Of a stretch of 64,000 nt of DNA, positions 1 through 8,090 are shown piece by piece (position 1 is the stretch's first letter; the number at the start of each line of letters is the position of its first letter). Under the pieces are notes generated by a model. That model had not been told where the DNA came from, ran no database searches, and saw only the letters and a program-made list of their open reading frames with translations. The translations under genes were made by a program, and so were the position numbers. Location: positions 1 to 64,000 of the forward strand of contig NZ_JBBEOG010000009.1 of NCBI RefSeq assembly GCF_037860835.1. The letters are read 5' to 3'. Origin of the DNA: Aquipuribacter nitratireducens. GTDB taxonomy: Bacteria > Actinomycetota > Actinomycetes > Actinomycetales > JBBAYJ01.

Positions 1-30
1 TTCCCCGGCCTCAAGCGGCGCCTCGGCGCG

Positions 31-642
31 TCACCTCCGCACCACACTCAATGGCGAAGAGCCCCCATTTGGAAGGACCGTAGGCTCCCGACCCGCTGGC
101 CTCGGCAAGCGCCTCGCCAGCTCTTCAGAGATCACGAAGACCTCGTCAGCCCGCCGACCAAGATCGAGGTATGACTCGCGAAAGGCAGCCCGGTACGGCG
201 CCTCGCGCGGACTGGACAACCAGTCGTCGCGCCCGTAGTAGACGACACCCGCAACCCAATGAGCCGTGGCCCACGCAGCGACGAAGGGATGGACGGTCAC
301 GAGCACTGCGCCGTCGAGGGCAGCGCGACGACCGATCTCCAACGCATATTTGTGATACGAGCGGCGCAACGAGTTCGGCGACGCGGAATCGCGGCGCCTT
401 AATCGGTGAGGGCGGACGTGAAGCGCCGAAGACGCGGCGACCTGCACGCGCCGGGCGGAATAGAGACTCCTACCTCTGGCGACGTCGCTTACGACCGAAC
501 GCCACGGGTCGACGACGACGACGCGCCCGGGGAAGGCCCCGATCAGAGCCAAGAGAATCTGATCCGGAGGTCGACAAAACTCCCGGCGCTCAACGTCGGC
601 GAGAGTCTCATATGACAAGACGAAGACAACATCACGGTTCAC
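31..642 (-). CDS. Glycosyltransferase, GT4-like, short at the C-terminus
   Basis: About 203 residues resembling the N-terminal Rossmann half of a family-4 type sugar transferase. Visible are VTVHPF, the YYGRDDW segment and FVISEELARRLP, followed by VLPNG, where the donor-binding half normally begins. The reading frame then runs only 11 more residues to a TGA, so the C-terminal half is missing. I start at the GTG at 642, which reads VNRDVVFVLSYE. A longer frame from 705 would overlap the upstream gene by 74 bases, whereas 642 overlaps it by 11. The window edge is 30 bases past the stop, so a frameshift with the rest outside cannot be excluded. Last gene of the minus-strand cluster inside the window. 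Confidence 0.6.
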   Translation of the reverse strand: MNRDVVFVLSYETLADVERREFCRPPDQILLALIGAFPGRVVVVDPWRSVVSDVARGRSLYSARRVQVAASSALHVRPHRLRRRDSASPNSLRRSYHKYALEIGRRAALDGAVLVTVHPFVAAWATAHWVAGVVYYGRDDWLSSPREAPYRAAFRESYLDLGRRADEVFVISEELARRLPRPAGREPTVLPNGGSSPLSVVRR

Positions 643-1501
643 TAGACGCCTCGAATCGGTAAATGAGGGGTGCCGACACTCCTTGATGCGCGTCGAGTAC
701 TCCACGCAGCATGGCCATCCCGTTGCGAATACCGTCGCGTCCCGACGTGACCTCTCCTAACCACCAGCGAAAAAGTTCGCTGCTAGTCACGACGGGTGGC
801 CTCAACCGGCGAACTTCAGGGTCAGCGCACAAGAGTGTCGAGTTCCTGCCGATCCAGTAGTGACGACGTCTACCATGGCCGCTTGTCGCCGTACGTAGGA
901 GCCACGAACGGCGACGTCGGCTGGCATCACCGAAACCGTGCGTCATGTCCGCAGTTTCACACACCGCAAGCGTGTAGCCCGCTCGCCTGGCTCGGGCAGA
1001 GAACTCAAAATCAACGACGTCCACGAAAAAGTCTTCTCGGAAGGGCCCGATGTCGCTGAGCGACTGCGAGGACAGTGTAAGCCCAGAAGTCAGCAGCCGA
1101 TGCGCGTCATCGGTCGAACCTTTTGCAAGATTGGGACGACCAGGCGAGAAGTGGCTGCCTTGCGCAACAACCCGTGGCCATGCAGGGTGCCGACGCATGA
1201 AGTCTAAGAGGACTGACAAGTAATTGGCAGCGGGCTCGGTGTCCTGGTCAAAGCAGCTGACCACGTCATCAGGTGCAGGCCGAAGCTGCGCGATGCCTGC
1301 GTTGAGAGCAGCGGCCAGGCCGACGTTTCCTCCACTGTAAATGTATTCGACGCCGCACTGGAAAGCGATCTGGGCAGTCACCGGCCGATGACTGTTGTCG
1401 ACTAAGGCGACGCGGTCGTACTGCCGGCAGAGGGACTCTAGAACGCTGCGGAATGCCTGCAGATCGGGCTCGAAGGCGACCACTACAGCGTGGGAGATCA
1501 C
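632..1501 (-). CDS. GT2 glycosyltransferase, rhamnosyltransferase-like
   Basis: 289 residues with a GT-A fold signature. The nucleotide-binding start is HAVVVAFEPD. DNSHR follows the first strands, and CFDQDTEP carries the acidic metal-binding motif typical of the RfbF-like rhamnosyltransferase group. GPFREDFFVDVVDFEF is the usual acceptor-side segment ending in an acidic pair. No membrane segment, so it acts on lipid-linked sugars at the cytoplasmic face. It begins with GTG 7 bases after the stop of the Wzy-like gene and overlaps the next GT, so it is part of the same transcript. Sugar specificity is inferred from family resemblance only. Confidence 0.85.
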   Translation of the reverse strand: MISHAVVVAFEPDLQAFRSVLESLCRQYDRVALVDNSHRPVTAQIAFQCGVEYIYSGGNVGLAAALNAGIAQLRPAPDDVVSCFDQDTEPAANYLSVLLDFMRRHPAWPRVVAQGSHFSPGRPNLAKGSTDDAHRLLTSGLTLSSQSLSDIGPFREDFFVDVVDFEFSARARRAGYTLAVCETADMTHGFGDASRRRRSWLLRTATSGHGRRRHYWIGRNSTLLCADPEVRRLRPPVVTSSELFRWWLGEVTSGRDGIRNGMAMLRGVLDAHQGVSAPLIYRFEASSEP

Positions 1502-1508
1502 GTCCGAT

Positions 1509-2858
1509 TCACCGCCCTGCTGTCCGAGTCGGCGCTAGGCGTCTTGTGGCCGCCTGACCGTCGTGCGGAGCAGCCATTCGGACGACACGGTCGAAGGCTG
1601 CGCAAATGCCGAGCATTAGCATGGTTGCAGACAGCGATTGAGTGAACGAGAATGTGTCGTAGGTAAGTGTTGAGAAGGAGAGTGCGCCTACTCCTCCTGT
1701 AAGTGCCCAAGCCAGAGACTTCACGCTTGCATTGCCAGGCACGGCGCGACGAGCGCGCCGACACAACAGCACGGCGCACACGATCGCTGCGAGCCAAGCC
1801 ACAAGCCCCAGAACCCCCTGCTCAACGACCGTGAGAAGAGCCTGGTTGTCGAGGAATCGGTAAACTTCGGGCCGATAGGTTCCGATGCCTATTCCGATGA
1901 CAGGGCTCCCGAGCCACAATTCGCTGATCTCGGCGTAGTCCTCCGTCCGAGCTGTGACGCTCGGATCCGTCGAGGCGTTGCGGAACAGGCTAGCGACGGT
2001 TCCGAGCACGCCGGGGGAAACAGCACGAAATAAGACGACGAATGCGATGCCGAGGATGACCACATTCACTCGCACTCGCTTTGACCAGCCGAAGGCTGCT
2101 AGAATCACGGCCACTCCAGCCGCCAGAACAGCGGAGCGCGAGACGGCAAGCGGCAACGCGGTCGCCATCAGACCCGCGGCCGCAAAATGGACGATCCGGG
2201 TCGCCCCCCGCGTTTGCGTTACGCACCATATGGCGATCGGGAGGGCAATGGCGGTGAGGACAGAGAACTCGATGGGATGCGCCGTGCCGCCGGAAACCCG
2301 TAGGAACTCCGACCTCGTGTTGACGTCAGTGTTCCCGTTGACTGCCAGGGGCAACACCTTGGTGATTACGCCGATGTCGAGGCCCAGCGCCCACTGGGCG
2401 AGCGCGAGCGCCGCCCCAGCCCCTCCTGCGATGGACCAGACGCTCAGGATGCGACCGAGACGGCGGGTCGACACGATGCTGGTGCTTCCCCACAGCGCCA
2501 AGCCCGACGCCGCGAGAAGCGCAATCATTGCCCGTTGAGAGCCTGCCAATTCCGCTCCTGCAGCTGGTCGCAACGGAGCCCAAGCCCAGGAGAACAGCGC
2601 AACTCCGAGGATCACGAGGACGCAGATGGCCATGGGTTGCCGGAGAGCGCCCGAGGTGGAGCGAAAAGACCGAAGACCCCAGAGAACTAGGAGGAAGCCT
2701 CCTAGTAGCCGGATAGGCGCGCCATGGGACTCGAGTGGGCCGGGCAGAACGTAAGTCGAGGGCAGCAGATAGATCAGGACGACCACTAGCCCCATGCCGG
2801 CTAGCGACGCGTCGCGAGGCTCAGGTGCCCCTGAAGAGCGGGGCGCGTCGTGACTCAT
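1509..2858 (-). CDS. O-antigen ligase/Wzy-like polysaccharide polymerase (cluster 1)
   Basis: 449 residues, almost entirely hydrophobic helices, with the Wzy_C/O-antigen ligase layout. There is a run of membrane spans, a large external loop around residues 170-200 (NGNTDVNTRSEFLRVSG), and a second loop near residues 295-325 ending in LGSPVIGIGIGTYRPE, the hallmark G-rich segment. It would join flipped repeat units on the outer face of the membrane. The ATG at 2858 overlaps the stop of the Wzz-like gene (ATGA), which fits co-translation of polymerase and chain-length regulator. Whether it polymerises or ligates cannot be told from sequence. Confidence 0.88.
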   Translation of the reverse strand: MSHDAPRSSGAPEPRDASLAGMGLVVVLIYLLPSTYVLPGPLESHGAPIRLLGGFLLVLWGLRSFRSTSGALRQPMAICVLVILGVALFSWAWAPLRPAAGAELAGSQRAMIALLAASGLALWGSTSIVSTRRLGRILSVWSIAGGAGAALALAQWALGLDIGVITKVLPLAVNGNTDVNTRSEFLRVSGGTAHPIEFSVLTAIALPIAIWCVTQTRGATRIVHFAAAGLMATALPLAVSRSAVLAAGVAVILAAFGWSKRVRVNVVILGIAFVVLFRAVSPGVLGTVASLFRNASTDPSVTARTEDYAEISELWLGSPVIGIGIGTYRPEVYRFLDNQALLTVVEQGVLGLVAWLAAIVCAVLLCRRARRAVPGNASVKSLAWALTGGVGALSFSTLTYDTFSFTQSLSATMLMLGICAAFDRVVRMAAPHDGQAATRRLAPTRTAGR

Positions 2859-3619
2859 CGTCCGTCGCGCGAGAGGACCGACCTTCTCGTGCGAGACCCT
2901 GCAGCCTCGCCGTCGGAAAGTGTCGCGGTGGTCGGACTACGTGACTCTAGCCCCTCGAAGAAGTCATTTGAGTCGTTATCAAAATCGGTCTCCATGGCTG
3001 GCTCTTCGCGACCTCGCCGACGCCGCCGCCTGGCATTCAACGCGGCATCGACGGCGAGGGACAGCACGCCGGCTAGGGCCGCGCTCCCGAGAACAAGAAC
3101 CGCAACGTTCCGGCTCCGACCGGGACGCTCGAGAGTCGGTTCGTTGGTCGGCACAGCTCGTGCGGCCACGAAGTAGGACCCTTCAGCAGCAGCCGCCTCC
3201 CGCTGGATCTCTTCGGTGAGCGGTGCCGCCTCTGCGACAACAGCGTCCGCCGTGGCCACCACCTGCTCCGCACTGGTTCCCACGACTTCCACCTCGACGA
3301 TGGAGAAGTAGCGGTCGACCGAGGTTGTGTAGGCGGCCGTCCCCCCGCGCGCCGCGATCTGCGCACGGGTGTTCGTCGACTCGAGGTTGTCGGCGAGGAC
3401 GGTGGCCATGAAACGGGCACCACCCGTCGTGAGATACGTGTTGTCGAACACCTCCTCGCTGTCAGGGGTCGGGGCGAGAACGACGACAGCAGTCGAGGAT
3501 CGCCAGGTCTCCGGGTAGGTGTCATATGTTTGCCAAGCAAGGAGGGAACCCAGAACCAAGACCGGGACGAAGACGTACCAGCGGCGCAGACACGCCATCA
3601 GAGCGGACACCGCATCCAT
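2855..3619 (-). CDS. Wzz-like chain-length determinant without kinase domain (cluster 1)
   Basis: 254 residues. The first membrane span is near residues 12-30 (YVFVPVLVLGSLLAW), followed by a short extracytoplasmic domain with STAVVVLAPTPDS. A second span lies near residues 175-200 (NVAVLVLGSAALAGVLSL), then an Arg-rich and acidic cytoplasmic tail. This is the Wzz topology but short, and there is no P-loop. I choose the ATG at 3619 because GGAGG lies about 6 bases upstream. The upstream in-frame extension is Arg-rich and would overlap the preceding gene. It sits between the beta-helix gene and the polymerase it likely controls. Confidence 0.8.
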   Translation of the reverse strand: MDAVSALMACLRRWYVFVPVLVLGSLLAWQTYDTYPETWRSSTAVVVLAPTPDSEEVFDNTYLTTGGARFMATVLADNLESTNTRAQIAARGGTAAYTTSVDRYFSIVEVEVVGTSAEQVVATADAVVAEAAPLTEEIQREAAAAEGSYFVAARAVPTNEPTLERPGRSRNVAVLVLGSAALAGVLSLAVDAALNARRRRRRGREEPAMETDFDNDSNDFFEGLESRSPTTATLSDGEAAGSRTRRSVLSRDGR

Positions 3620-3672
3620 CGTTGCCTCCGTAACCGGACGAGGGCCCGCCGTCAGGCGAGCCCTCGTCGCTG

Positions 3673-5529
3673 TCAGCTCCAGCCGCCGGGCGGCGCGACC
3701 ACCCGACCGCTCGTGTCGATATTGCCGTACCAGACGATCCACGTGCGGGCGGATGCGTCACCTCGAGCGATCGCATCCGCCCGCTCCTGCTCGGTCCTCA
3801 CGAACCGTGTGCCAGCCTCCGGCGAGATCGGTGTGCCTCCGCCGAACACGTTATTCCTCACTGTGATCATCTGCGGGCGGCCGTGACCACCGTCCCTGGA
3901 GTACATAGTGAAGTAGCCCGTGGGGTTCGCGAGGTAGTTCTCCTCGATGAGCACATTGTTGATGGGGCCGAAGTCGGTCTTGATCATGATTGCACTGGTG
4001 TTCCAGCCCGAGATCCAGTTCCTCCGGATGGTCGTGTCTCCCCCCTGCCAGAACTGGACGCCGTCATGGTGCTTGTCCTGATAGCGCGTACCGTCGCGCC
4101 AGATCTTGTTGTACTCGATGACCGTCTTGGCGGTGCCGCTCGAGCGGACAGGGTTGAGACCGTCGGTGTTGCCGGTGATGTTGCTGTGTCGCACCACCAT
4201 CGCCTCGCCGCCCACGGCCGCGCCACCCGTGTTCATCGTCGAGCGCTCGACGACCGCACGCCCACTACGAACCAAGAGCTTGTCGGAGAAGACCGAGTTG
4301 CGGAAACCGGTGTCAACACCATAGACGTCCTGTCGGGCAGTGATCGACTTGTCGGCGTGAACGACCCCGTCCTGCTCGAGCATGCCGTAGGCGCCGCCGT
4401 TAAAGAGTGCCTTTGTGCCCGCCACAGCGCCCGCGTTGGCGGCCCAGTCGTAAGTCAACGGGTTGAAGGCGAGCGTAGCTTGTGGCGTCGACGTGGCGGT
4501 AGCAGTCGGTGACGGGACGGGAGCCGACGTCGCGGTGGCGATGGACCCGTTCGAAACGCCGAAGGAGGTGGTGACCAGCGTCTGCAGCCCCCCTTGCGTC
4601 ACGCGAGCCGTTAGACGATGAGTGCCGTTCGCGAGCCGCGTGGTGTCCAGCGCGTTCGCCAGTTCCGCCGTCCCGCCCTCAAGGTCGTAGGGAGCGTTGG
4701 ACTCGGACTGACTCGGTTGCGTATCCGTGCCGCTGTCGAGCCAGAAGTCGACCTTGTCCGCGGCACCGCCACTCACCGAGAGGAAGATGTACGCGGTCCC
4801 GCTGACGGTCGTACCAGCAAGTGCGGACGCAGGCGAACGGGTGGCCGACTGGCTCCAGCTGAACGTGGCGCTCCCGCCACCGACCAGGCTGCCCGCTGGC
4901 GCCGTGGCAGCTGCAGTCGGGCTGGGGGTCGACGAAGTGGTAGAGGCCGTGGGCGACGGCTGGGCGGTCGTAGGCGGCGTCGTGGACGTGCTCGACGCAC
5001 TACCGGTCACCGAGGGCGTGGCGCTGGGGGACGGAGGCGGCGCCTGGGTGGCACTGGCACTGACTGTCGTTGACGGGCTCGGCGACGAAGTTGGCAGCGG
5101 TGCGGTCTTGTCCACCGTGAAGGTGGCAGACGAACGACTTTCCCCTGCCGAGCTCCTCACGATCACGCTGACCGTGTACGCCCCATTCGGGAGCGCAGAA
5201 ACCTGCAGTGGGACAGGATGACCCTTGGCCGTGTCGCCCAACAGATCGTACGGCGCTGTGCGCTCCACTCGCGGTGCGTCGAGGAGGTTCTCTGCAGAGA
5301 ACGTCACGCTCGCGCCCTTCGGGACGTTGACGAGCTCGACGTACACGGCGCCGGAGTTGACGACCGCGCCTGACAGCGGCCGCTCCGAGCCGTTTGCCAC
5401 CGTGGCGTAGACGAGCGTGGGCGTCGCGGTCACCACGGCGGCGTAAGCCGTACCGGTGACAACGAGGAGGGACAGCACAGTGATTTTCGCCGTTAGGGCG
5501 AGCCGGCGGATGGGACGAGGCAGGTTCAT
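3673..5529 (-). CDS. Secreted right-handed beta-helix protein with Ig-like modules
   Basis: 618 residues. The signal peptide is MNLPRPIRRLALTAKITVLS followed by a hydrophobic run ending TGTAYAA. Two Ig-like modules follow at about residues 35-150 and 215-330. A Ser/Thr/Pro linker separates them. The second carries KVDFWLDSG and SNAPYDLEGGTA, the same motif set as the giant protein at 8091-12962. The C-terminal half is a parallel beta-helix with recurring short strands (VIEYNKIWRDG, TTIRRNWISG, VLIEENYL, ITVRNNVFGG), a fold common in polysaccharide lyases and depolymerases. The start at 5529 has AAGGA 6 bases upstream. Export plus location suggests trimming or binding of the exported polymer, but I see no assignable catalytic triad. 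Confidence 0.8.
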   Translation of the reverse strand: MNLPRPIRRLALTAKITVLSLLVVTGTAYAAVVTATPTLVYATVANGSERPLSGAVVNSGAVYVELVNVPKGASVTFSAENLLDAPRVERTAPYDLLGDTAKGHPVPLQVSALPNGAYTVSVIVRSSAGESRSSATFTVDKTAPLPTSSPSPSTTVSASATQAPPPSPSATPSVTGSASSTSTTPPTTAQPSPTASTTSSTPSPTAAATAPAGSLVGGGSATFSWSQSATRSPASALAGTTVSGTAYIFLSVSGGAADKVDFWLDSGTDTQPSQSESNAPYDLEGGTAELANALDTTRLANGTHRLTARVTQGGLQTLVTTSFGVSNGSIATATSAPVPSPTATATSTPQATLAFNPLTYDWAANAGAVAGTKALFNGGAYGMLEQDGVVHADKSITARQDVYGVDTGFRNSVFSDKLLVRSGRAVVERSTMNTGGAAVGGEAMVVRHSNITGNTDGLNPVRSSGTAKTVIEYNKIWRDGTRYQDKHHDGVQFWQGGDTTIRRNWISGWNTSAIMIKTDFGPINNVLIEENYLANPTGYFTMYSRDGGHGRPQMITVRNNVFGGGTPISPEAGTRFVRTEQERADAIARGDASARTWIVWYGNIDTSGRVVAPPGGWS

Positions 5530-5694
5530 TTCGGTTCCTTCGAGGGGGAGACTCGGCTCCACGTCCATCGGGGCGCTGCCCCCTCGAGGTGACGAGTTCT
5601 GAGCAGATTCCACTGTATGGAGCACGATTAGCCCGATCGGCCCAGTGAGCGGGCGTGCGCGGAGCGCGGATGAGGCATTGAGGCGCTCCTCGGA

Positions 5695-6567
5695 TCAGTC
5701 ACGGAGGCTCCGCGCCTCGCGGTAGCGGGCGAAGACTGCGAGGAGGCGCATGCCTCCCTCGCCTAGGACGTAGTTGAGTCTGTCACGCAGCGGAAGCTGC
5801 CCACGACCGGCTAGCACCTTGCCCATGGCGCCGAGCGGGAGCCGGAAGCCTCGAACCGCCTCGATCAAGGGCGACCGGAGGTCTTCGCCCGCCTTGACTC
5901 GCTGCTCGAAGACGCCCCGTGAGGTCCGACGCAGCTTCTCGAGCATCTCGCTGTAGGTGACCCGGGCCGGGTGCCGGACGACAAGTTTGTCGTCATACAA
6001 CAGGGGCACGCCAGCGCGGGAGACCCGCAGGCCCCACTCGCGGTCGCCACCGGACATCAGGTCCGCGTCGAAGAGGCCGTAGGAGTCGAAGAGCGCGGCG
6101 GCGCAGAAGAGATTCGCCGTGACTGCCCAGCCATCCTCGACGTAGCGCTCCTGGGGGAAGGCGGACAGTGTCTCCCACATCTCGACCGGACCGGGCCGAC
6201 CAGGGGAGATCGCCTCTACCCGGACGTTGCCCGCCACGCGCAGGTACCCCTTCCGCACCCATGCGGTACCGCGTTCGACCCAGTCCGCCTCAGGCAGGCA
6301 GTCAGCGTCGGTGAAGGCGATCACGTCCCCTCGGGCGACGCGGATGGCGGCGTTGCGGGCACGGTACGAGCCAGCCTCCTCGACATACATGTAGCGCGAC
6401 ACCGGACTCCGATCCACGACATCCTTTAAACCGGGACAAGGCCCTCCGTTCTCGACGACCAGAACCTCGTAGTCGGTGACCGTCCGTTGTGACTCGAGTA
6501 GAGCAAGGGTCTTACTGAGAGTAGGTGCAGGACCACGCACGGGGATCACAACTGTTGTGACTGACAT
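5695..6567 (-). CDS. GT2 glycosyltransferase
   Basis: 290 residues. The N-terminus TTVVIPVRGPAPTLSKTL is a classic GT-A start. VLVVENGGP is the next conserved strand, GDVIAFTDADCLPE carries the DxD-type metal motif, and LMSGGDREWGLRVSRAG resembles the acceptor-site ED/DxEW segment. No membrane spans. The ATG at 6567 shares one base with the stop of the flippase gene (TGATG), so it is translationally coupled. Substrate unknown. A longer in-frame extension upstream is only the reverse of flippase coding sequence and is rejected. Confidence 0.88.
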   Translation of the reverse strand: MSVTTVVIPVRGPAPTLSKTLALLESQRTVTDYEVLVVENGGPCPGLKDVVDRSPVSRYMYVEEAGSYRARNAAIRVARGDVIAFTDADCLPEADWVERGTAWVRKGYLRVAGNVRVEAISPGRPGPVEMWETLSAFPQERYVEDGWAVTANLFCAAALFDSYGLFDADLMSGGDREWGLRVSRAGVPLLYDDKLVVRHPARVTYSEMLEKLRRTSRGVFEQRVKAGEDLRSPLIEAVRGFRLPLGAMGKVLAGRGQLPLRDRLNYVLGEGGMRLLAVFARYREARSLRD

Positions 6568-8063
6568 CACAACCCTCTCCTCATCACTGTCCGGACAGCA
6601 TCCCGAAGTCCCCGCTGCACCGCTCCCAGCACAACGAAGAGCGCTGCCCATGTCGCCACCAGGACGACGAGACGATCCCCGGGCTCCCACTCGCGCAACG
6701 CCAGCGCGACGGCTGCGCAACCGCCGGCGACGACTGCGGCGGCGAGTAGCGGGACCGCGACCGCTCTCGCCCATGCGAAGGGAGGCACCGGAGTCCCTCG
6801 TGTGGCCACGGCCATGCTCGGCACGAGAAGCAGTGCGGTGACGCAGGCGTAAGCCAACCCGACATCCCGGGCTGTTCCACCCAGCGCGAGGCCAAGGACA
6901 AAGGCCATCACGATGAGGGGCCGCGTGACGAGCCCCCAGTACAGCTGTGCGCGGGTCCTGCCAGATGACGCATAGAGCCACCCGGTTGTGGCGCTCATCA
7001 CCTGTGCGAGGGCCGCCACCGCTAGCACCTGAAATATGGGAACGGCACCCACCCATGCCTGCCCCAGGACGACTGGGACGCCGTCCGGCGCCGCAACAAG
7101 CAAGAGCAGGGTGAGGCTAATCCCCGCGTAGGTGGTAGGGCGCAGGAGCCGAACGTAGGCCTCGACATACCGGGCGTTGTCAGCTTGCAACCGAGACAGA
7201 GCCGACACGGCCACCGGGGCGATGGCATGCGTAATTTGTTGGACCGGCAGGAGGGTGAGTGTGTAGGCCCGGCCGTACAGGCCCAGCGCGGCCGCCCCAA
7301 GGTATCGGCCGATAAGGACGTTGTCAGCGTTTCGCGCCAAGTAGTTCAACACGCTGAATGCAGTTACATCGACACCGAAGGTGATAAAGCCTCTGAGTCC
7401 GGGCGCACGCAATGTCGGGCGACCCGGCCGCCAGTCGCACGACACCCATACGCTCAGGGTCCTGACGAGCGCCTGGACAAGCTGGAGCACGACTAGAGCC
7501 CACACTCCGGCGCCCAGCACAGCCGCGACAACCCCTGCCGCCGAACCCGCCACATAAGCCGAGACATCGCGTGCCGCTAACGATCCGAACCGCATCCGGC
7601 GCATGAGCAACGCCTGATGCTGCACCCCGAAGCCGGACACGAAGAAGACGGCGCTGAGGGCCAGCGCCACCGGTAGAACCGCCTCCTCGCCGTAAAAGCG
7701 AGCCAGCGCCGGGGCCGTGGCGGCCAGCGCAAGACAGAGACCCGCTCCGACGACCACGTTAATCCAGAAGAGGGCGTTGACCTGCTGCAACGTGACAGCC
7801 CTCCGCTGAACGACCGCGGCTGAGAGGCCTGCCTCCTTGAGCTGGTCGGCGAGAGCGGTCACAGCGACAACCATGCCCACTACACCGAAGTCGGCTGGCG
7901 TGAGCAGCCTGGCTAGGACGACCGTCGACCCAACTTGCAGCACGAAACGCGCCGCCTGGGCCGCGACCATGTACAACCCGCCTCGTCCGGCCCGTCCGCC
8001 CAGTGATTCCCGGGACGGGTCGGTCTCCCAACCGTCCCCGGAGGGCGGAGCGGTCACTGTCAC
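6567..8063 (-). CDS. Wzx-type lipid-linked repeat-unit flippase (cluster 1)
   Basis: 498 residues of the MOP/polysaccharide-transporter family with about 12-14 hydrophobic spans. The N-terminal segment GGLYMVAAQAARFVLQVGST followed by LARLLTPADFG is diagnostic, as is the internal ARNADNVLIGRYLGAAALG. It should move undecaprenyl-diphosphate-linked repeat units across the membrane. GTG start, 27 bases after the giant-protein gene ends. The downstream GT2 is coupled by TGATG. It is one of three Wzx-like genes in the window; the nearest in style is the one at 54628-56190. Confidence 0.92.
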   Translation of the reverse strand: MTVTAPPSGDGWETDPSRESLGGRAGRGGLYMVAAQAARFVLQVGSTVVLARLLTPADFGVVGMVVAVTALADQLKEAGLSAAVVQRRAVTLQQVNALFWINVVVGAGLCLALAATAPALARFYGEEAVLPVALALSAVFFVSGFGVQHQALLMRRMRFGSLAARDVSAYVAGSAAGVVAAVLGAGVWALVVLQLVQALVRTLSVWVSCDWRPGRPTLRAPGLRGFITFGVDVTAFSVLNYLARNADNVLIGRYLGAAALGLYGRAYTLTLLPVQQITHAIAPVAVSALSRLQADNARYVEAYVRLLRPTTYAGISLTLLLLVAAPDGVPVVLGQAWVGAVPIFQVLAVAALAQVMSATTGWLYASSGRTRAQLYWGLVTRPLIVMAFVLGLALGGTARDVGLAYACVTALLLVPSMAVATRGTPVPPFAWARAVAVPLLAAAVVAGGCAAVALALREWEPGDRLVVLVATWAALFVVLGAVQRGLRDAVRTVMRRGL

Positions 8064-8090
8064 TGCACTCTTTCTGCTTCGTAGGCCGGG

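Noticed and set aside
5695-7056. 453-residue version of the GT2 gene
   Set aside because: The extra N-terminal part is a shadow of the flippase coding sequence. The GT-A domain starts at the ATG at 6567, which is coupled to the flippase stop.
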